NCBI GenBank assembly: GCA_001599935.1
Contig: BCIJ01000003.1
Location: forward strand, 66,606-130,605
DNA from: Holtermannia corniformis
Lineage: Eukaryota > Basidiomycota > Tremellomycetes > Holtermanniales
DNA: 64,000 nt
Reading direction: 5' to 3'
The notes under the pieces were generated by a model that ran no database searches, had not been told where the DNA came from, and worked only from the letters and a program-made list of their open reading frames with translations. This document shows, in pieces, positions 44,793 through 55,970 of this stretch. Position 1 is the first letter of the stretch. The number at the start of each line of letters is the position of its first letter. The position numbers and the translations under genes are program-made.

Positions 44793-46068
44793 TCACGTAA
44801 TGCATGTCTCAGTACCTACTAGCAACGACCATCCTGTGACAACGACCAAGGCGGCTTGGTCGATCGTGCAGGACTGGGGGCCTTGTTGGCTCGGCGAGCA
44901 GATAGTCAGATGAGATGCGAGCCATTGTCGTATGATTGGTGGTGAGACAGGAGTTGCGGTCTTGAAGCGAGGTCCCACTATGGATCGTGCTGTCGTTCCC
45001 GGCAGTGACGGTGCAATTCATAGTCACCAAAATGTAGCATTTCAGACCGTCGTCGCCGTCCAAGGTCGATCAAGGCATGACGGGTGGATGATGATGCGCG
45101 TTGGTCTTTGAAAAGGGCTCGCATAAGAGCTTGACTGCCGTTTGATGCGTGCCGAGTTTCGCAGTCGTCCCTGATGACTGTTCCGAGTGACGCCGAGCCA
45201 GAGCCCTACCATTCCGACGGCGAGAGGGGATGTTGATGCCTTGAGAAAGGTGATCAAAGCGCGGTGGTGACGCCGCGATTGCACAAAAAGCATACAATGC
45301 CAAAAGACGAAGTGCTCTAACAGACCTCCATCACACCGCAAGCATGACAACCTTGACCTTGTGGCCTCTGGCCGAAGTCAGGTGAGGCATGTCTCTGAGT
45401 CGAAAGTACCCCCATCGTATGGGAACTCAAGCCCTGAAGCCGTTTCCAGCTTGGAGTGGGCGTGTTATTCGACGCAGTTGACTTTTGCCGTGGTGCCACT
45501 TTCAGTTGGCTGTAGTTTGTTGGTGCCCGCGGTCGATTGGCCATCGTCGGCGCACGGACTCTTGTAGTGCCGAGGCCATCCAGGAGCTTGTGGCGAAATC
45601 GAGAGGAGCCTGTCTGAAGCGGCTTGTCAGCGCTTGTTCTGTGTTTGCGAGACTATTCGATCGTGGCGATACAGTAGCACCTGCTCGATGGATCGCTTCA
45701 CACTCGATCCGCCAACTCACATGAGAGCCCTTCTATAGCTGATGGTACTTGACGCGGCTCGATTGCCTACCTTGACCGCGCTTGAACCATGTAAACGCAT
45801 TCGGTAGGTGACTGACTTGCTTGCGCTTTGCGCTTCCGGCGATTGTTGATGGTGCACAGTTACAAGCCACCGATTCAGAAGCAGGCCAAGCGCACTCGGA
45901 CCACTTGGACTGGACGATGCGCTGTAGCAGCTGGTGTGAGATCTGCGCTGGTCGACCCTCAAAGTACGCAGCGACGGGTGCTGCTAAGTACGGCAGCGAG
46001 TTGCAAACGGTCATGAGCCCTGCGCAACTGTGATACACGCCTGGCGGGACTGGTATACAAACACGCAT
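44793..46068 (-). other. Coding-like region between paralogues, possible secreted protein
   Basis: Minus-strand stretches look coding but do not join cleanly: NSLPYLAAPVAAYFEGRPAQ with SESVACNCAPSTIAGSAKRK (about 45830-46050), HAHSKLETASGLEFPYDGGT (about 45380-45460), LLALYAFCAIAASPPRFDHL (signal-like, about 45270-45320), and NCTVTAGNDSTIHSGTSLQD followed by RNSCLTTNHTTMARISSDYL (about 44880-45030), with potential N-glycosylation sites. Introns with GTGAGT and CTGAC are visible. I suspect one Cys-containing secreted or surface protein, unrecognised, perhaps decayed. Confidence 0.3.
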
Positions 46069-46155
46069 ACATATATCGCAATATGGCTACTGAACAAACA
46101 AGCACAAACAAGCATACACGTCGTGTCAACATGCAGAGACATCGAGTCAGCGCTG

Positions 46156-48533
46156 TCACGCCGTGCTCAGATCGTGGTGCATTAGGCCTCGCGCGTGCAG
46201 CGACACCACGGTCGATCCGATAATCTTGGACTGTTTGGTCTGCGAGCCGGCCCAGTACTGCGGCCGATCAGTTCCCCGCTGACGCGAAGGACCGTGACGA
46301 AGAGGAGAATAGACATACCTCAGCGACTGGCTCATGGCGATTGCGCAAGTCCCACAGCTTGACCGAATCGTTTCTACCTCCACGGACGAGGTGATTGCCG
46401 TTCCAGTCGCCGAGGAATTCAGCTGTCGGCTGATGTTTCCAATCGTACGCTACTTCCCAGGTGTCGACGACGCGCTTCTGTCTGAAGTCGATGAGCTGTA
46501 CATCGAATCTCAGCTGCGGAATAGCGCGTCACGGAGCAGATCACGTACGCGAGCATACGGAGGCTGGTTGAGGTTGACGACTGCCATGCTGGGGTGCTGA
46601 CTTGCCGTCAAGAGATGAATCGAGCGCTAAACTCCTATCAGCGCCGCGTCATTTGCCTATTGGTGCGTACCTCGCCATTGTCGGCTGCCAGCTCAACTGT
46701 CGTAGTCGTGCGCATCGCCACCAGATCCCACCTGAACACGGTTCTTCTACTGGCCGTGACCACTGAATTACAGCTGGGTGAGAAGGCGATGGCCAAGAGG
46801 CCGCCCGGGTGCACGACACTCGACTGCGCACGGGTCAAACCCTTTCGGCTTGGATCGTACGACCAAGTCCACATCTCTGAGAAGAGCTTGCTGGAATCTT
46901 GATCCTTGGCTCCAGTTCCGCCCGTCATAAACATGCACGCTTGACCGATAACCCCAAGGGGAACCAGCTGCCGAAGGTGCACGTGGGAGCGCAAAGCCGC
47001 TGGAGCCAGCATGGGCTTATGGGCGTCTAGCACGATGACTTGAGGCGGGAACGGAGGGTTGGCACAAAAACCTGCCATCCCGATGGCGAAAATGTCTTTG
47101 CCGATAGTGCAGATCGGGGTCGTCTTGTGTTTGGGTGGCAATTTGGCCAGCTGAATCTCTTCGCAGGGTTGGGTGCTGTGGACCATCAGTGGTAGTAGAT
47201 GACGCGGGCTTGGAAACTCACCAGCCTGGAGTCCACCTCTGGAGGTATGCTGGGAGCGTCAGTATTGATGTATGAACACGCGTTCTGCATACCTGCTCGG
47301 TGGACTATGAGAGTCGAACCATCTCTCATTTGCTCAAATGAGCTGAAGTCCAGACTGCGCGGCCATTGATAGACAGGGTACAGGGTGGTTTGTTCTTCGC
47401 CGCGTGTTTGATGGACTTGGGGCTCTGCTACTGGCTCACCGGGAGGGGCATGGATCGCTGAAGCTTCGTTGTGGCTGGACGCGTACGAGGCGAGGGAGCT
47501 TTGACTCGCCACCCGGCTTGCAGGGCCCGAACTCATGCAAGTGACTTGGACGTCTCGGCTGTCTAGCCCTTGATGCTCGATGGCGGACGCTGGCGACGGA
47601 CTGTCGGGTGGAGTGCTCCCGGTAGAAGACGACAGGGTTGGAGAGAGCAAAGTCGAGTCCGGGTGCATGCTGGCAGTCGTAGCCTCCATTTCATCCGTCT
47701 CTTCCTGCCGCAAGCCGAGCAAGTGATTAACGTAGGCGTCCACTGTCTGCAACCCTGTGTCGGAGGACGCTGGTGTCATGAGTACCAGATGGTCGCCTTG
47801 TATGATGACTCGAGCGCCGGCGCTTGAGTGATCGCATCAGTGAGAAGCGGCGTGAGAGATTGACAATCAAGATGACTCACATCCTGACCATGAGCTTGCG
47901 CGCGTAGCGGACCGAGACATGCTTTACACGGATCTTACGGACCAGTTCGACGGTGCAGAAGCCAGTTACGTCAACCAGATAGTGATCGGGAGATCTGGCG
48001 GTGCCCGAAATGCGCATGTCGCGGGAATGGAAGATCATGTGATGAGGAGACTCGGTAAAGTACTTGACGAGCAGGAGATGTTGCAGCTTGCCGTGCTCGA
48101 GCGCGATTCTCTGGTGGTCGCCACTGACCGCCACTGAGAGTGTCATCCATCGCCTGCTGCGACCTGTGCAACTCGACGTACGCGAAGGAGCCAGGCGCTT
48201 GCAGGTTTCCGGGCCGAGAAAGAGCTGTTTCACCTTGACGAGCGGTCCAAGCGAGTCATCCTTGTCTGGGCGGACCTCGCGAGACCAGTAGAACTCGGTG
48301 TCGTACAGTTGAGCTAGCGATTCGTACTCTTGGTGATTCTCTAGCATGCGCAACCTGAGCCGATCCGTCAGTCGGCAGGCGATGCTGAGCGGAGGATTCT
48401 ACCTGTTGACCATGTCAAAAAGCTTTCGGCCGTGATCTTGAGCATCCTGTAGCGTCCGCTCAGCGTCTTGACATCTCGTCAGACGCATGTGAGAGCTCAC
48501 CTGCGGCGCGGGATGGACGTCCTGAGTACTCAT
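46156..48533 (-). CDS. NTF2/SnoaL-like plus WD-like protein, copy B
   Basis: Paralogue of the gene at 42495-44694, same strand. It starts MSTQDVHPAPQ, then DAERTLQDAQDHGRKLFDMV, NRLRMLENHQEYESLAQLYD, DDSLGPLVKVKQLFLGPETC, KLQHLLLVKYFTESPHHMIF, HYLVDVTGFCTVELVRKI and RVKHVSVRYARKLMVRM; this is the NTF2/SnoaL-like part. A Ser/Glu/Pro-rich linker (SSTGSTPPDSPSPASAIEH) leads to propeller-like strands: ICTIGKDIFAIGMAGF, LLAIAFSPSCNSVVTASRRT, RQKRVVDTWEVAYDWKHQPT, AEFLGDWNGNHLVRGGRNDS, and VKLWDLRNRHEPVAE. The last exon is YWAGSQTKQSKIIGSTVVSL, ending MHHDLSTA. Shared blocks with copy A (SVRYARKL/SFKYARRL; KLWDLRNRHEP/KVWDLRKTTEP) show common descent. Function unknown. Confidence 0.6.
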
Positions 48534-49643
48534 GCTGTCAAAATGGGGCACGTCAAGCTGGTTGATCGTGAGCAGTGCTGTCAAGGTAGTTGTCCAAGAC
48601 TGCTGCTGGAAGCTGCTACGTAATGCATTGTCTCACTTCACACCGTGCAGCCAGCATCAGTCTTCTACAAGCCAGTGATCCACCATGGCGGCAGACCGCT
48701 CGGGAGAATGCAAAGGGGTAGTCGGTGTTTGCTGAGACTCGCCAGCATCTAGAAGTATGAAAGGAGTTAGCTAGAAGTCGGTAACCGCCACCGTGGTCAT
48801 CGTCTTGGTCATGATGCAGCAGGCTGGCGTCTTGATGGGTCCAGCACGGACAGTAGTGAGATCACAGTGCCGTCCGCCCACCAGGTAGACGCTCGAGCAG
48901 TGCGTCGTGTCAAGCAGAGCAGACTTTGCTGACGCTCTCGCTTCACAAGCTCTCACTTGGTCTTCGCCATAAACGCCATGGGATGTCGAGTGCACAGACT
49001 GCGACCGTTTGCCCTGATGCTTGGATCGCAATTGTCACCTTGGAGAGGGTACAGACCTCCGCCGCTCATTCTACACCTCGCTTCGAGACGCGAAAAGGCC
49101 GTGCCGACGATTGAGAGGGAATAGTGCATGGATGTCTAGGTGAGCCCACCTCGAGCCAAACAGCGAGCGGATGGATGACTCTATCAAGTGTCTGTCAAGT
49201 CGCTAACACGAAATGTCAATGCGTCCTCCAACTGGCGAAAGGTGATCTAGCGAGCTTTGAAGAGCTATGCAGAAGTTTACAGTCTTTTGCAACCGTGTCC
49301 CATGCAGGCTGCAGGTCCACCGTCGGACCGCCGGCTCTGCTGGAGTGCCACTTTTAAAAGGGATGGTCGACCGGCGAATCGGTGGTCTACTTTACCCGTC
49401 TTGCGCACAGCTGCACACAGAGCTGTATCTAGGTCCCAGCTACGCCCGCAACCCATCAAGGCGAGCCAAGCTGAGCAGAGCCTAAGCAGAGGGTAGCAGC
49501 GCCTAGCATATCGCTGTCAGCTCGCTAGCACGAAAATGTTGACGATCCTCGAAATAGATCGTCGCCGGCGCTCTGCTCTACAAACGCAAGTGTTGACCAA
49601 GCCGAACACTGGGAGCCAGTCAGCCTTCCGCTGGCACGAGGGC
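48534..49643. other. Region between copy B and FEX, nothing firm
   Basis: Minus-strand fragments such as GGLYPLQGDNCDPSIRANGR and HCSSVYLVGGRHCDLTTVRA (48780-49060) look weakly coding and Cys-containing, but stops and missing joins prevent a gene call. The part next to 49644 is the FEX promoter; an upstream in-frame ATG at 49536 could extend FEX by 36 residues. Confidence 0.3.
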
Positions 49644-50937
49644 ATGGCGCTCGATGCGCACGAGAGCCTCTCCCTTCATGCCACATCCCGCCCTTCGCTC
49701 GATCCCGAGCGTCAAGATGGTCCTCGCGCCCCATCGCCGGTGAAAGAAGAGGAGAACGCGCCGCCGCCCGAAGAAGAAGTGACAGCTAGTAGGCTCGCTG
49801 CGCACTATGCCGTCTTGGTGTTCACGGCGGCTGTGGGGACACTGATTAGGATTGGGCTGTTGGCGCTCGGGACTTGTGAGTGCGGATGCTGTGCGGGGGG
49901 AGTTGTACAGTGGTACTGATATGCGTGTGAAGACGATGGAAAGGCCGTGTATCCTCTACTGTGGGTCCAGGGCGTCGGATGTGGGATCATGGGGCTGGCA
50001 TTGGGGAATAAGAATCGGATCGTTGCTGTGTGAGGCGATATATCGAGCCGAGACACACAGCTGACACTCGGGACGTAGCTATCCGCCAATCTACACTGCA
50101 CTGACGACCGGTACGTGTACACCTTGCTGGCTGCTGTGGCTGACAGAAGCTCAGGCATCGCCGGGTCGGTCACGACGTTTTCGAGCTGGATGCTCGAGTC
50201 GTACGAGGCGTTTTCAAACTATCGTCAATATGATCGTCGAGGCCTACACAATGTGAGGTGCTCTAGATCGCTCCTAAACAGCCAGGCTGACAGTTGTTCG
50301 CCCTGTGCAGACGGTCGACGGGCTAGCCTACACGTTTTCAACATTCGCCGTCTCATTCGCATGCCTCCATCTCGGTCTCTACCTCTCCACCCTCATCACC
50401 CTGCCAACACCATCCATACAGTTCCAATACCGTACTCGCAAACCCCTACTCGACAGCGTCGCCATCGCATCCGCCGGCATGACCTACCTCGTCGCGCTGT
50501 TACTGTATTTCCTCGCCCCCCGCCACTGGCGCCACGACGTCACGTTCCCCCTCCTGCTCGGACCCCCCGGCTTGCTCCTCCGTTTCTTCCTAGCACGATA
50601 CAACACGCGCCGACGATACGTCGACAAGTTCCCTATCGGGACGTTTATCGCCAACGTGATCGCCACGCTCGTCATCTGCGGAGCGTTTGTCGCGAGCCAC
50701 GGCCCGTCCGCGACAAAGGGCGTGAGGTGTGACGCGCTCAACGCGTTACAGGTCGGGTTCGCGGGCTGTCTCAGTACCGTTTCGACTTTTGTCGTCGAGG
50801 CGCGCTCGGTGAAGGGATGGAGGTGGAAAGTGGGATATGTGGGCGGGAGTGTCGTGGTGGGTCATGTGCTGGCTCTGGCGGTCGTGCGAGGTGTGGGCTG
50901 GTCTAGAGGTGAGCTCGGGGTTTTGTGTACCGGCTAG
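49644..50937 (+). CDS. FEX: Fluoride exporter FEX (two-domain CrcB/Fluc)
   Basis: Plasma-membrane fluoride channel that protects fungi from environmental fluoride. The start MALDAHESLSLHATSRPSLD precedes a Glu/Pro-rich cytosolic tail. The first CrcB-like half contains VLVFTAAVGTLIRIGLLALG, then YPPIYTALTTGIAGSVTTFS with SSWMLESYEAF: the Gly/Thr/Phe motif of the channel. A long middle part has TVDGLAYTFSTFAVSFACLH, LLDSVAIASAGMTYLVALLL and LARYNTRRRYVDKFP. The second half repeats the motif: IGTFIANVIATLVICGAFVA, LQVGFAGCLSTVSTFVVEAR, VVGHVLALAVVRGVGW. The inverted two-domain layout is typical of eukaryotic FEX, in contrast to bacterial Fluc dimers. Four short introns in the first half. Confidence 0.88.
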
Positions 50938-52169
50938 ATAGGTGTAGCATAGTGTGTCGAAAGTACAATTGTATCTGTAGAGACGCAGTGTCGGACAGGC
51001 TGGGCGTCTGCACCCTAGACATAGCCTAGCAGATCGCACCAAGCCAACGTCGGCGGCGGCAGTGGCCGTACTGTAACTGGGATCCGGCGTGGTGCAGCCA
51101 GCGTGGGCTGCGTCACGGGTCGATATACCATACGCAGAGTCGGCCGATTGCTCACGTCAGTCATACGACCTAGTAGACCGTCGCAATAGCCATGCTCACA
51201 CGCGGGATCAGTGCTAAAGAAGGGTGCATCCTCTTCGTCTTGCTGTTGGCTACCGTTGGGGGAGGCAAAACGGCATGCATGTTTTGGTATCTATCACTAC
51301 GGTCTGGCTTACTGTAGCGTGCTCGCCCGCTTGATGGGTTGGCTACGGGATGAGCGGCGGATGGATGCTGAACGAGTTGGAGGAGTGAGCTGGAGGCTGT
51401 AGCATGGGATCGCGGGATGATCAGTGTCCGAGCTGGCGAGATGATCGATGCTTCATGTCAACTTGCGAGGAGGGTGCAGGTTGGCTGCGTTCGATCATGC
51501 ACATGTTCGCATCCTCAAGAGTACAGTGATAACAGGATATAATCAGGAGTAGATGAGGAAGCGACGTCGCCTGCAATCCGGCTCGGAAGACTGCGGATGA
51601 TCGGCCGCCGTACGATGGATCGTCACTACTGGGCAACGGTGATGGGTACGACTGCAGCTGGACGGGTCGTGCAAGATGGTATGAGCAGGCCGTCTACTGA
51701 AGATGATCCAATCTGTCAGGGCATGCAACGACAGGGACGGCATGACCCGAGTGCGACACCAATCTCGACGATGCTATGGATGAGCAGCAAGCCAATCGGC
51801 CTGAGCATGCAGTAGACAGCGTGTATACAGTCTACTCTACCAGTCTATCCATCTCTTCGTCGCCTCCAACAAGCAGCAAAGCACTGACGGCGGCGACGTC
51901 ACTCGTACACTCGTCATGCCATCGCCGACAGTACAACGTCGCTGCAGCTTGCGACCACCACGACTGTCCTCTTGAGCTTGTGTGCAAACCCTGGAGCGAC
52001 GTATCCCTCGACTACCAAGCCACCGCGGCGCCGAGGCCGAATCAAGCAAAGCCTAACAGTCCCGAAGCTCGGTCAGTGTCTCCGACTTGACCCATGGTCG
52101 TGGGAACGGCGCACTGACGACCGCCAGCTCTTCATCCGTACATCCACTCCATCCTATCACCACTATACA
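50938..52169. other. 1.2 kb intergenic region
   Basis: Between the FEX stop and the phosphoketolase ATG. I see short open frames but no domain, splice pattern or RNA gene I can support. Presumably it holds the FEX terminator and a long phosphoketolase promoter and leader. Confidence 0.5.
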
Positions 52170-55100
52170 ATGTCAGCTCCTACGACCGGTCTCGCCGCCT
52201 CGGGCCACACCAACTTTGACTCGACGACCCCGCCAAAGGCTTCGTCACTCCCGGTCGACGTCGTCTCGCAGCTGCTCGTCAACCTCGATGACAAGATTGC
52301 AGCACTCAAGGCCGAGCAGAACGCGAGCTTTGATCTCGAGGGACTGCTCGAGTTCCAGAGGGTCGCAAACTACCTGTGAGTCGGTCGCCGAGGGCAACGT
52401 CGGGTGGATGCTGATGCCGCTAGCTCGGCCGCCCAGGTCAGTGCTACAACTCAACAGCTGCGTCTATCTCGTTCAATGCTGATGTGCAACTACACAGATC
52501 TTCCTGCGGGCCAACGCGCTCCTGACGCGCAAGCTGACCAAGGACGACATCAAGAAGCGCCTGCTTGGCCACTGGGTCCGTCATCTCGTCGCCACTGCCA
52601 CTGACTCCGAGCTGACCCGAAGTAGGGAACTTGCCCAGGCCTCAACTTTGCGTACGCGCATACAAACTACCTCATCAAACAGCNTGAAAAGGATGAGAGT
52701 GGGACGCCGCTCGTCCTCTTCATCACCGGCGTCCGTCTCTCTTTGCATCGCCCCGCCGCAGCTGACACTCGCTCAGCCGGGCCACGGCGCGCCTGCCCTG
52801 CTCTCGACCCTGTTCATGGAAGGCTCCATCACGCGCTTCTACCCGGAATACCCAATGTCGGTCCAGGGGCTCGAAGCCTTTGTCAAGGCCTTTTCCTTCC
52901 CCGGCGGCTTCCCCAGCCACGTCAATGCGGAAACACCCGGTGCGATCCACGAAGGTGGAGAACTAGGCTATGCGCTCAGCGTCGCGTACGGATCCATCAT
53001 GGACAAGCCCGATCTGATCACGGTCGTCGTGGTCGGAGATGGTGAGAGCGAGACGGGGCCGACGGCGACCGCCTGGCATGCGCACAAGGTCGGTGTGGCC
53101 GAGCTGAGTAGACCCAGCTCTGACACTCGCAGTATGTCGACCCGGCAGAGTCGGGTGCCGTTCTGCCCATCCTCCACGTCAACGGCTACAAGGCATGTCG
53201 TCAGCCAGTCACTAGCAATCCCTAACTCCCGCAGATCGCCGAACGCACCATCCCCGGCACGATGGACGACCTCGAGCTAGCGTGCCTGTACACTGGGTAC
53301 GGCTACCAAGTCCGGATCGTCGACTATGGTGTCCCGACCGCGGAAAAGCGCGAGCAGCTCGACACCGACGTCAACGTCAACATGGCTGCTTCGATCGAGT
53401 GGGCGTACGGTGAGATCCGCAAGATTCAGCACGCCGCGCGATCGGGCAAACCGATCACCAAGCCGCGCTGGCCGATGATTGTCATGCGCACGCCGAAGGG
53501 CTGGACGGGGCCTGTCAAGCTTGGCGATAATGCGCTTGAGGGCAGCTGGCGCGCCCACCAGGGTGGGTCGACCGTCTGATCACTAGCTCGAGCGAAGCGC
53601 TGATCGCGCTCCGCAGTTCCCCTCCCATCCGCCGCCGCAGACGACGAACAGCTCGAACTCCTCGTCAAATGGCTCGAATCGTACCACCCGTCTGAACTCT
53701 TCAACAAGTCGTACCAATCGTCACAGACGGGCGCCCACACGCCCGGTAAAGTCGCAGACGGCTTGATCGACCCGAAAGCGCTCCGGATCATCCCGACGGA
53801 TAATGAGCGCCGCATGGGCCAGATTGACGACGCGTACCGCGCTTACAAGCCTTTGGACCTGCCCGTGTGGACCGAGCTCGGGCACCCGATCGGCGAGGAG
53901 ATCTCAGCCATGAAGGCGTGAGTGCCCAACATCAAGCTTCGAACCGAGCTGATCCGCGCCGCAGCATCGGATCGTACATTGCAAAGGTGATCGAGATGAA
54001 CCCGACCTCGTTCCGCATGTTCTCGCCAGACGAGCTCTCGTCCAACAAGCTCGACGAGGCCCTCAAGGTCTCGCACCGCAACTTTCAGTGGGACCCCGAG
54101 GTGCGTAGTGTCCGCCTCCCGGGAGGCGATCAGCGCTGATGATTGATAGACGGCCAACATTGGCGGTCGGGTGATTGAGATGCTCTCGGAGCACACGCTT
54201 CAGGGTTTCTTGCAGGGCTATGTGTTGACGGGCCGTCATGGTGTTTTCCCTTCTTACGAGTCGTGAGTTTGACTGACAGGTTGAAGGGCTGGTGCTGATG
54301 ACGTAGGTTCTTGGGCATCGTCGCGACCATGATTGAGCAGTATGCCAAGGTACGCGTTCTCGTTGGTGCGCAACGAGCTTGCTAACGACCGCAGTTTCTC
54401 AAAGTCGGCCTCGAGACAAAGTGGCGAGGCGACGTCTCGTCGCTCAACTATATCGAGACGTCGACGCTCTGGCGCCAGGAGCACAATGGCTTCTCGCACC
54501 AGAACCCTGGTGTCAGTCGCGCTGTGCACCCGCCTTGACAATCGTACTGACGCACTACAGCTCATTGGCTCGCTCTTGGCCCTCCCTCGTCAGGTTGCGC
54601 GCATTTACTTTCCGTCCGACGGGAACACGAGCTTGAGCTGCATCGACCATGTGTTGCGCTCGAAGAACTGTGAGGCGCTGTGGCTTCGAGGACGAAGTGA
54701 TGCTGATGTGGTAGACGTCAACTTGATTGTTGGCAGCAAGAACCCGACCAACACGTGCGTCATTGTCTTACGAAGCACGACCCGCGCTGATACATCATAG
54801 CTGGTTGTCCGTCGAAGAGGCGCAAAAGCACTGCGTTGCCGGCGCTTCGACTTGGGAACAGTACTCGACCGACGGCGGCGTCGACCCCGACGTTGTCCTC
54901 GTTGGCTGCGGCGTTGAAGTCACGTACGAGATCATTGCGGCCGCTGCTATCTTGCGCAACGAGGGCGTCCGCGTCCGCGTCGTCAACATTGTCGATCTCC
55001 TCATCCTCGGAGAGATTGGCGGCCACCCGCATGCGCTGACTGAAGAGGCGTTTGGTAGCTTGTTCACCAACGACAAGCCTGGTCAGTGCCTTGGATCAGA

Positions 55101-55701
55101 CACGGGCTGGTACTGATGTGACTTTAGTCATTATCAACTTTCACGGATAGTGAGTCGATCCTCGTCGCTGATGGGCGAGATTGCTGACCATCGCAGCCCC
55201 AAGGATGTCAGCTCGCTTTTGTTCAGCCGCAAGAGCCACGTCGGGCGCTCGAGGGTGAGTTGAACGCAATGTAGGGTACATGTGCTGACTTGCATCCAGT
55301 TCAACGTTCTGGGCTACATTGAGCAGGGGTGAGTCGTTGCTACGTTACCGAACCGTGCTGACGACTGTAGCACGACCACCACGCGTACGTCTTGACTGCC
55401 GACTCATCAAACATACTGACACTGTCATTTCAGCTTGGTCGATGCTTCGGTGAGTCTGCGCCTGCTATCCTCTCGTCGAATAGGGCTAAGACCTCCCAGC
55501 CTCAACAAGGCCAGTCGGTACGACATTGCCGACATTGCCGTCCACGCCGTCGCGCACAACAACCAGAACAGCAAGATTGCAGTCAGGGCACACACCCTCG
55601 GCAGCAACTACAAGCACCTCCTGCGCGAGCACGAAAAGTACGTGCTCGAGCACGGCGAGGACCCAGCTTGGTGCGCGCAGATCCCAGAGGTCAACGCTTA
55701 G
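52170..55701 (+). CDS. XFP: Xylulose-5-phosphate/fructose-6-phosphate phosphoketolase
   Basis: Thiamine-diphosphate enzyme that splits xylulose-5-P (or fructose-6-P) with phosphate into acetyl-phosphate plus glyceraldehyde-3-P (or erythrose-4-P). The start is [20 protein letters not shown]. Characteristic blocks: [132 protein letters not shown] (ThDP-binding), [49 protein letters not shown], and [20 protein letters not shown]. It ends [13 protein letters not shown]. More than a dozen introns. Base 52684 is N, inside a KQ-x-EKDES context, so one residue is unknown. In fungi the acetyl-phosphate goes to acetate kinase; no such gene is nearby. Confidence 0.93.
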
Positions 55702-55970
55702 CGCTCGAGCGTGGGCATCGGCAGAAGTTGGACTTGGTTAGTGAATTGCGGTACGTTGGAAGAAATGAATCCATGTGTCTCGATGGGCTAGAGGCGATGC
55801 ACGAAAGGCTGAAAAGTGTTGCATACCCCGGCTCGCGCGGCAGCAACTGGGCTCCTAGACTTCTCGCTTGCCAGCCACGGCCAAACGTAGTGCGGCTGCG
55901 ATCGATGTCTCGCAGTTTACTAGCAATTTGCTACGGAACCTCAGCGCTTGTACAGCACAGAACCAATGAC

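Noticed and set aside
50938..52169. Small ORFs in the FEX-phosphoketolase gap as genes
   Set aside because: Short, no homology I recognise, no supporting introns, and composition like other intergenic DNA here.
52170..55701. Phosphoketolase as bacterial horizontal transfer in recent time
   Set aside because: The gene is cut by more than a dozen native-type introns and has host-like codon use; phosphoketolases are widespread in fungi, so recent transfer is not supported.
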